DNA of 7,095 nucleotides from Archangium sp. (GTDB taxonomy: Bacteria > Myxococcota > Myxococcia > Myxococcales > Myxococcaceae): contig JAEUJR010000158.1 in NCBI GenBank assembly GCA_016793585.1, positions 1 through 7,095 on the forward strand, given 5' to 3'. Every line of letters starts with the position of its first letter. Within the stretch, counting starts at the first letter, position 1. The translations under genes and the position numbers were made by a program. Under the pieces are notes generated by a model. It made no database searches, was not told where the DNA came from, and worked only from the letters and a program-made list of their open reading frames with translations. Positions 1-5,390 of this stretch are shown piece after piece.

Positions 1-231
1 CATGCCCATGAAGGCGTAGGCGCCACGCGGCTCGTTGGAGTTACCGGCCATGGCCGCGTTGACGAGCACCACCACGAAGCCGGCGAACAGCATCAACCCG
101 AAGGCCACGCCGAACGCGCGCGACTTGAGACCGCCGCGCACCTCTTTGACGACGAGCGGCCCGGCCCACTCGGCGACCCGTTCGTTCCACGGCAGCGCCG
201 GTGCCGGCGCGATGGAGACAGTCGCGCTCAC
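1..231 (-). CDS. ABC-2-type transporter permease, second copy (5' part only; continues past left edge)
   Basis: A GTG start at 231-229 opens a frame that runs without a stop for 77 codons to the left edge, so only the N-terminus is present. The protein begins MSATVSIAPAPALPW and carries PLVVKEVRGGLKSRAFG at about residues 25-41. This matches the same region of the permease just upstream (PIVVKELRQHLRTRTFW), and both continue into a long hydrophobic first membrane segment, here residues 40-61. The N-terminal Ala-Pro stretch is also shared. The pair therefore looks like diverged paralogues, expected to form a heterodimeric membrane part of one ABC transporter. The start overlaps the upstream stop as GTGA (228-231), implying translational coupling. 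A modest AAGGA lies 12 bases upstream (244-248), a rather long spacing. The permease assignment rests on paralogy with the neighbour. The length and C-terminus are unknown. Confidence 0.85.
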   Translation of the reverse strand, partial: MSATVSIAPAPALPWNERVAEWAGPLVVKEVRGGLKSRAFGVAFGLMLFAGFVVVLVNAAMAGNSNEPRGAYAFMGM

Positions 232-1694
232 GCCCAGCGAACGTCCTTCTTGAGGAGCAGCAGGAAGGCGCCGACCGCGACGATGGCCGCCACCGCCCAC
301 ACCACGACGACCTGCACCATGGCGTCGCTGCCGTCACGCGCGAGGTTCACCAGCCCCACGATGGGGTTGAGCATGTTGAGAGAGCGGTCGTCGCCTTCAC
401 TCACCACCGCACCCACGAGCGGAGGCACGCCCGAGCCCACGGTGAAGAGCCCCAGCCCCACGAGCCGCACCATCGCCGGCGTCTGCCAGGGCGGGTGCGG
501 AATCCACCGGGCGATGACGATGGCGGCCGAGAGGTAGAGCGTCACGTACGCCGGCGCCCCGACGATGAGGTTGAGCACCCCCGCGTCGGTGTTCGTCTCC
601 TGGCCGTAGCAGCCGACCAGCACCGAGGTGCCGATGAGCATCACCAGCATCGTCAGCACGAAGCCGCGCAGGCCTCCTGGCGCCAGCAACGAGAAGCGCC
701 CGTTCTGGGCCCAGTGGTTCTTCGCCATCGAGTCACGGTCAGACGCGACGAAGAGGCCGACGAACGCGAGGTACGCCGCGAGGCTGACGGCTGCGGCGGC
801 GAGAATGTCGTCGTCACCGTCGACGAGCCAGGCGATGACGAAGGCCGCGAGCCCGCCGAGCGCCTGCACCGTGAAGAGCGCCCGCGGCCCACGCGCGTAC
901 GGCTCGGTCGGCATCGACAGCCGCGAGGCCGCCGACTCGAAGAGCAGCAACGCCGTCGACACCATCGCGAAGAACGCGCTGCCCGAGCCCACCCAGAACT
1001 CGGGCCCGATGGAGCTCTTCCGCAGCTCTTCGCTGAGCCCGATGGTGATGCTGGTGCCGGTGATGGCGCCGATGCCGAGCGACCCCAGCACCACGAAGTG
1101 CAGCAGGCTGCGCACCAGCTTCGACTCGGCCAGCGTCGCGAGGCTCACCGAGACCGACACGAGAAAGACCTGAAACGCGGCGCCCAGCGCGACGGCGATG
1201 GCGATGGTCGGCAGGTCGATGCCGTTGAGGTAGTAGCTGAAGAGCAGAAACGGCGCGGCCGCCGAGGCATAGAGCGCCCCCTGCAGAATGAAGCTCGACA
1301 GCTTGCCCGCGAGAATGCGCCGCGGCCCGAGGCCCGTGAGCGACAACAGCACCCACGTCTCGTCCTCCTGTTCGCGCGCCATCGAGCGGTACGCCGTGTA
1401 GGGAATGACGAAGTGCTCGACGCCCGAGAGCGCCACGTAGAACGCGAAGAAGGTGACGAGGCCGACCTTCTCGCTCTCTTCGGCGGTGACGAAGGCCACC
1501 AGCGAGATGCCCAGACAGGCCAGCAGCATCAGCGAGAAGAAGACCCAGAAGGTGCGCGTGCGCAGGTGCTGCCGCAGCTCCTTCACGACGATGGGGTTGA
1601 TGCGGTCGGCCAGCTTCTCACCGAACACGTCGAGCGCGTCGGGCGGACGAAGCGGTGTGGCTGGCGCCGGAGCCGGAATCGCTTCGGTCGTCAT
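228..1694 (-). CDS. ABC-2-type transporter permease, 488 residues, about 12 membrane segments
   Basis: This is the membrane component of an ABC transporter, expected to pair with the ATPase encoded immediately upstream. After a Pro/Ala-rich cytoplasmic N-terminus (1-30) comes NPIVVKELR at 33-41, the basic amphipathic entry typical of ABC-2 permeases, then the first membrane segment (about 49-70). AREQEDETWVLLSLTGLGP (106-124) matches the cytoplasmic motif of this family (E-x-E-x-x-T-x-x-L-L-x-x-T), thought to contact the ATPase. Hydrophobic segments lie near 49-70, 79-100, 131-155, 162-185, 196-222, 240-253 (weak), 273-291, 295-316, 342-361, 371-396, 409-430 and 459-480. The end LLLLKKDVRW is a typical C-terminal membrane exit. 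Twelve segments is double the usual six of an ABC-2 permease. The ATG start forms an ATGA overlap (1691-1694) with the ATPase stop. The ribosome binding site is weak, so expression probably depends on coupling. The substrate cannot be read from the sequence. Confidence 0.9.
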   Translation of the reverse strand: MTTEAIPAPAPATPLRPPDALDVFGEKLADRINPIVVKELRQHLRTRTFWVFFSLMLLACLGISLVAFVTAEESEKVGLVTFFAFYVALSGVEHFVIPYTAYRSMAREQEDETWVLLSLTGLGPRRILAGKLSSFILQGALYASAAAPFLLFSYYLNGIDLPTIAIAVALGAAFQVFLVSVSVSLATLAESKLVRSLLHFVVLGSLGIGAITGTSITIGLSEELRKSSIGPEFWVGSGSAFFAMVSTALLLFESAASRLSMPTEPYARGPRALFTVQALGGLAAFVIAWLVDGDDDILAAAAVSLAAYLAFVGLFVASDRDSMAKNHWAQNGRFSLLAPGGLRGFVLTMLVMLIGTSVLVGCYGQETNTDAGVLNLIVGAPAYVTLYLSAAIVIARWIPHPPWQTPAMVRLVGLGLFTVGSGVPPLVGAVVSEGDDRSLNMLNPIVGLVNLARDGSDAMVQVVVVWAVAAIVAVGAFLLLLKKDVRWA

Positions 1695-2683
1695 GCCACC
1701 CTGCCCTTCGTCACGTGCAGGAAGGCGTCTTCGAGGTCGAGCTGCCGCGTCTGGAAGCTGCAGACCGGAATCGACTCACGCACGAGCACCGAAAGCAGCC
1801 GCGCGCACGCCTCGTCGACCCACACCGCGCTCGCGTTGGAGCCGGCGTCGAGCTCGAGCCGAACGCGAATGACGTCTTGCGCGAGCACGACGCTCTTCAC
1901 CAGCGGCTGCTCGAGCAACAGCCGTTCGGCGCGGCGGGCGGCCTCTTCGAGCGTCTCGGCCGTCGTGAAGAGCTTGAGCTGCACCTCGGTCGACGGCGCC
2001 GCGCCCTGCGAGCGGTGCAGAATCTCGGAGACCGGCCCCGTCGCCAGCAGCTTGCCCTGCTCGATGATGGCGCAGCTGTCACAGATTTCGCTGAGCTCGG
2101 TGAGAATGTGGCTCGAGATGAGCACCGCCTTGCCCTGCGCAGCGAGCGCGCGGAGCAGCTCTCGCAGCTCGATGCGCGCGCGGGGGTCGAGGCCGTCGGC
2201 CGGCTCGTCGAGGATGAGCAGCTTCGGGTCGTGCAGCAGCGTTCGCCCGAGCGCCACGCGCTGCTTCATGCCCTTCGACAGCTCGCTGGTGAGCTTGTCC
2301 TTCAGCGGCATGAGGCCCGTGAAGTCCATCACCGAGTCGACGCGGTCGACGCGCGCCTTGCCCTTCTGCCCGTACGCACGCGCGAAGAAGTCGAGGAACT
2401 CGAAGACCGTCATGTCGTCGTACGTGCCGTAGCGGTCGGGCATGTACCCGATGAGCGGGCGCGAGAGGTCGGGCCGCTCGACCACGCTCTTGCCTTCGAG
2501 CAGCACCTCACCGGCCGTCGGCACGTCGAGCGTCGCGAGAATGCGCATCGTCGTCGACTTGCCCGCGCCGTTCGGGCCGATGAACCCGAGAATGGTGCCC
2601 TCGTCGAGCGAGAAGCTGACGTCTTCGACCGCGCGCAGGGCGCCGTAGAACCGCGACAGGTGCCGCACCTCGAGCAGGCTCAT
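1691..2683 (-). CDS. ABC transporter ATP-binding protein, 330 residues
   Basis: This is the cytoplasmic ATPase of an ABC transporter. Visible motifs, in order, are: Walker A GPNGAGKST (36-44), Q-loop region IGYMPDRYGTYDD (78-90), signature LSKGMKQR (135-142), Walker B LLILDEP (155-161), D-loop GLDPRAR (164-170) and switch histidine H192 in SSH. The signature differs from LSGGQ, and the Q-loop has Asp where many ATPases have Gln. Both variants are familiar in the ABC-2 subfamily that pairs with permeases like the two downstream. Residues 225-325 form an accessory C-terminal domain (DUF4162-like position) ending in DLEDAFLHVTKG, which is typical of this group. The length is normal for the subfamily. 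The ATG start overlaps the upstream stop as ATGA (2680-2683) and has a good GGAGAGG site 7 bases upstream. The substrate and the direction of transport are unknown. ABC-2 partners usually mean export, or mechanical work on envelope components. Confidence 0.97.
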   Translation of the reverse strand: MSLLEVRHLSRFYGALRAVEDVSFSLDEGTILGFIGPNGAGKSTTMRILATLDVPTAGEVLLEGKSVVERPDLSRPLIGYMPDRYGTYDDMTVFEFLDFFARAYGQKGKARVDRVDSVMDFTGLMPLKDKLTSELSKGMKQRVALGRTLLHDPKLLILDEPADGLDPRARIELRELLRALAAQGKAVLISSHILTELSEICDSCAIIEQGKLLATGPVSEILHRSQGAAPSTEVQLKLFTTAETLEEAARRAERLLLEQPLVKSVVLAQDVIRVRLELDAGSNASAVWVDEACARLLSVLVRESIPVCSFQTRQLDLEDAFLHVTKGRVA

Positions 2684-4392
2684 CGCTCCACCTCTCCGCG
2701 CACCACGTGCCGGCCTTCGTGCAGCGTCATCGCGACGCCGCCCGTCGAGACGAACCCGCGGCCTTCGACGCTCGCGAGGAACTCGCCGTCACCGAGCGGC
2801 GCCATCACCAGGGGGCGCCACTGAGACTCCACGAAGCGTCGGCTGCCCGGCAGGTCGAGCCTCGTCTCGTCGACGCGGTCGTCGTGCTGCAACCGCACCT
2901 CGCCGCCGTCGCGCACGTCGGTCGCGACGAAGAGCTCGTCACCCACGCGCACCCAGACGACGGCGAGGCGATGACCGAGCGCGTTCTGCAGCGAGAAGCC
3001 CTCTCCCGTCGCCTTCACCACCAGCCGCGCACGCGTGGCCTCGACCGACGCCACGCCCCACTCGCGATAGGTGCGCGAAGGAATGAAGCCCGAGTGGTAG
3101 CGCGCGCCGTCTCCCCACTCGACGTCGACGGGCGTCGCGTCACCCGAGCGCTGCGGCGCGATGAGGGCGGTCGTCGACTCGAAGCTGGCGCCACGCGGCG
3201 CGAGGTTCGCGTACCAGGCGTTGAGGCCGACGGTGATGGCACGGTGGTGCGCGCGGTCGAGCAGCGTGTAGCCGTACGTCGCGCCGTGCACGGTGAAGCC
3301 GTCGAGCAGCAGCGACGAGCCGAGAATGACGACGCAGGTGGCGAAGGCCGTCGCAGGAATCGTGGCGAGCAGCACCGCAGGCCCACGGCGCCGCGCGATC
3401 CACACGCTGCCCGGCCCGATGAGCAGGGTGAAGAGCGTGATGATGAAGAGGAACCGGCCGACCGGCACGAGCGCCTGTGGCAAGAGGGCCGTGTACGAGG
3501 CAGTGCCGTTCGTCGCGTAGCGTCGCGCCGTCTCCTGCTGGCCCATGGGCGCGACCGGCAGGTGCGCCTCGGGAACCTGCTGCAGGCCGACCGACTCGGA
3601 GCGCAGGGCGAGGGAGCCCAGGCCGTACGACTGAATCGCGTCTTCTCCCGCGAGCAACGGCAGCGCGCCGGCCGTGCGCGGCAACGACCCCAGCACCAAC
3701 GTTCCACCGGTCGCGACCCACGCCTCGAGCGCGCGGCGCTGCGCTTCGTTGAGGCCCTCGAAGCCGCGCGGGTCGGCGATGACGACGGCGTGCGTGCCGA
3801 GGTACGCGGTGAGCTCGGTCGGCGCTTCTTCGAGCGGCATCGTCAGCACCTGGTCTTCGCCGCTGGTGTTGTCGGGCTTCTGGCCGACGAAGGCCTCGAA
3901 CGCTTCGGGCGTGCCGTACGCCAGCACCAGCCGGTTGCGGTCGTAGATGCTGGTGAAGCTCACCTGCCCCGACTGCTTGCCGATGACCGGGCTCGACGCC
4001 TCGAGGCTGCCGTAGCGGTTCTCGGCGGGCACCGGCATCGAGAAGGCCACGCGGGCGCCGGCTTCGACCTCGACCGAGCGGCTCACCTCGGTGTTGCCGC
4101 CGTTGCCGCCGAACGTGCGGAAGGTGAGCTTCACGGTCTGCTTCGGGCCCATCGTGTTGTCGATGCTGAGGCGCAGCGGGAACCACCCCATCCACGGGGT
4201 GTGGCCGCGGCCGATGGCCGAGACGATGGTCTTGCCCGACGCCACCTCGATGCGCTCGGTCTGCGAGAACTGGTAGTTGAACGTGCCGAAGGTGGTGGGC
4301 GTCGAGACGGTGGCAGACGAAGCACGGGGTGGGCGGCGCGCGAGCGCGGGCAGCGAGAGCAGCAGCAGCGCGAAGACGAGCGCGCGCTTCAC
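2680..4392 (-). CDS. Envelope protein with signal peptide, non-catalytic GATase-like domain and two membrane segments (570 residues)
   Basis: I recognise the architecture but no named gene. A signal peptide (MKRALVFALLLLSLPALA, 1-18) leads to a beta-rich region (about 45-150) that looks Ig-like. An alpha/beta segment follows: HAVVIADPRGFEGL (201-214), then RRALEAWVATGGTLVLGS (219-236). This is the signature of glutamine-amidotransferase-like folds in membrane proteins near MoxR and ABC genes. The only cysteine is C353, inside a membrane segment, so no amidotransferase chemistry is expected. Membrane segments at about 313-331 (containing LLIGPGSVW) and 338-363 are separated by ARRRG, which predicts a cytoplasmic hairpin. 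Residues 1-311 and 364-570 would then be extracytoplasmic, the latter beta-rich. The likely role is an accessory or substrate-binding partner of the ABC transporter downstream, comparable in concept to GldG. The GTG start overlaps the MoxR stop as GTGA, with GGAG 8 bases upstream. The start choice is supported by the well-formed signal peptide. Confidence 0.85.
   Translation of the reverse strand: MKRALVFALLLLSLPALARRPPRASSATVSTPTTFGTFNYQFSQTERIEVASGKTIVSAIGRGHTPWMGWFPLRLSIDNTMGPKQTVKLTFRTFGGNGGNTEVSRSVEVEAGARVAFSMPVPAENRYGSLEASSPVIGKQSGQVSFTSIYDRNRLVLAYGTPEAFEAFVGQKPDNTSGEDQVLTMPLEEAPTELTAYLGTHAVVIADPRGFEGLNEAQRRALEAWVATGGTLVLGSLPRTAGALPLLAGEDAIQSYGLGSLALRSESVGLQQVPEAHLPVAPMGQQETARRYATNGTASYTALLPQALVPVGRFLFIITLFTLLIGPGSVWIARRRGPAVLLATIPATAFATCVVILGSSLLLDGFTVHGATYGYTLLDRAHHRAITVGLNAWYANLAPRGASFESTTALIAPQRSGDATPVDVEWGDGARYHSGFIPSRTYREWGVASVEATRARLVVKATGEGFSLQNALGHRLAVVWVRVGDELFVATDVRDGGEVRLQHDDRVDETRLDLPGSRRFVESQWRPLVMAPLGDGEFLASVEGRGFVSTGGVAMTLHEGRHVVRGEVER
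2691..2697 (-). promoter_or_regulatory. Ribosome binding site of the ABC ATPase gene
   Basis: GGAGAGG lies 7 bases upstream of the ATG at 2683, within the last codons of the preceding gene. The site is strong enough for independent initiation as well as coupling through the ATGA overlap. Confidence 0.7.
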
Positions 4393-5378
4393 CGCGGAAT
4401 CTCCGGAACCTGCGCGACCAGCTCTTCGACCACCTTCGCCGAGCCCACCTGCTCGAGCCCGGCTTCGTACGAGAGCACCAGGCGGTGGTTGAGCACGGCC
4501 GGCGCGAGCTCACGCACCTCGTCGAAGCCCACGTTGGGTTTTCCCTTCGAGAGCGCCCAGGCACGGCTCGACGCCGCGAGCGCCAGCGCTGCACGCGGAG
4601 AGCCGCCGTACTTCACGAAGCGCTTCACCGAAGCCGGTGCTCCACTCGTCGCGGGGTGCGTGGCTTCGACGAGGCGACCGATGTACTCGGCGACGGGCTG
4701 AGGCAGGTGCACGCGGTCGACGACCGAGAAGAGCTGGTCGAGCGAGGTGGCCGTCACGACCGCGTCGAGCGCCGGCGGTGCACCCCGAACGCGCTGCGTG
4801 AGAATCGACGCCATCGTCTTCGCGCCGACCGCGGGCACGTTCACGCGGAAGAGGAAGCGGTCGAGCTGCGCCTCGGGCAGCGGGTAGGTGCCTTCGAGCT
4901 CGATGGGGTTCTGGGTCGCGAGCACGAAGAACGGAGACGGCAGCGGGTGCGTCGTGCCGAGCACGGTGACGCTGCGCTCCTGCATCGCCTCGAGCAGCGC
5001 CGACTGCGTCTTGGGCGAGCTGCGGTTGATCTCGTCGGCCAACACGATGGAGGCGAACAGCGGCCCTGGCCTGAAGGTGAAGGAGCGCGTCTCACCGTCG
5101 ATGACGTAGGTGCCCGTGATGTCGCCCGGCAGCAGGTCGGGCGTGAACTGCACGCGCTTGAACGGCAGCCCGAGCAGCTTCGCGAGGCCTTTGCAGAGCT
5201 CGGTCTTTCCCAGGCCAGGCAGACCTTCGAGCAGCACGTGACCGCGCGCGAGCACCGCCGTCACCACGCGGTCGACGACGGTCTCCTGGTCGAGCAGCAC
5301 CTTCGACAGGCCGCCCTTCAACATCGAGATGGCCTCGACCGCGCCCGCCACTTCGTTGGGACTCAACACGTCGGCCAC
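4389..5378 (-). CDS. MoxR-family AAA+ ATPase, 329 residues
   Basis: This is a cytoplasmic AAA+ ATPase of the MoxR family, whose members act as chaperone-like remodellers of metal-enzyme, envelope or stress complexes. Visible motifs are: Walker A GLPGLGKT (52-59), the MoxR insert FTPDLLPGDITGT (78-90), Walker B IVLADEINR (111-119), sensor 1 ATQNP (154-158), YPLPEAQLDRFLF (165-177) with a likely arginine finger in DRF, and sensor 2 GGSPRAALAL (258-267). The length and motif order are those of a complete, active family member. MoxR genes usually sit beside VWA or DUF58 partners. None occurs between this gene and the ABC genes; the repeat-tailed membrane protein lies directly upstream and the GATase-like protein directly downstream. 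The GTG start was chosen because a strong GGGGAGG lies just upstream, although the 4-base spacing is short. An in-frame GTG three codons later is possible but is spaced too far at 13 bases. Confidence 0.97.
   Translation of the reverse strand: MADVLSPNEVAGAVEAISMLKGGLSKVLLDQETVVDRVVTAVLARGHVLLEGLPGLGKTELCKGLAKLLGLPFKRVQFTPDLLPGDITGTYVIDGETRSFTFRPGPLFASIVLADEINRSSPKTQSALLEAMQERSVTVLGTTHPLPSPFFVLATQNPIELEGTYPLPEAQLDRFLFRVNVPAVGAKTMASILTQRVRGAPPALDAVVTATSLDQLFSVVDRVHLPQPVAEYIGRLVEATHPATSGAPASVKRFVKYGGSPRAALALAASSRAWALSKGKPNVGFDEVRELAPAVLNHRLVLSYEAGLEQVGSAKVVEELVAQVPEIPR
4401..4404 (-). promoter_or_regulatory. Ribosome binding site of the GATase-like envelope protein gene
   Basis: GGAG lies 8 bases upstream of the GTG start at 4392, inside the end of the MoxR gene. 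With the GTGA stop-start overlap and the signal peptide that begins at this codon, it fixes the start. Confidence 0.6.
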
Positions 5379-5382
5379 GAAT

Positions 5383-5389
5383 CCTCCCC
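5383..5389 (-). promoter_or_regulatory. Ribosome binding site of the MoxR ATPase gene
   Basis: The coding strand reads GGGGAGG, followed by ATTC and then the GTG start at 5378. It fills most of the 12-base gap after the upstream stop codon and is among the strongest Shine-Dalgarno matches in the window. It supports the first GTG as start despite the short 4-base spacing. Confidence 0.75.
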
Positions 5390-5390
5390 G

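Noticed and set aside
201..2432. Plus-strand open frame of 743 codons
   Set aside because: It is antisense to the permease and ABC ATPase genes, which carry clear motifs. The translation is Arg/His/Glu-rich without domains, as expected from the antisense of GC-rich coding DNA.
2707..4701. Plus-strand open frame of 664 codons
   Set aside because: It lies opposite the 570-residue envelope protein and part of the MoxR gene. Its composition is Arg/Ala/Glu/His-biased and it has no recognisable motif.
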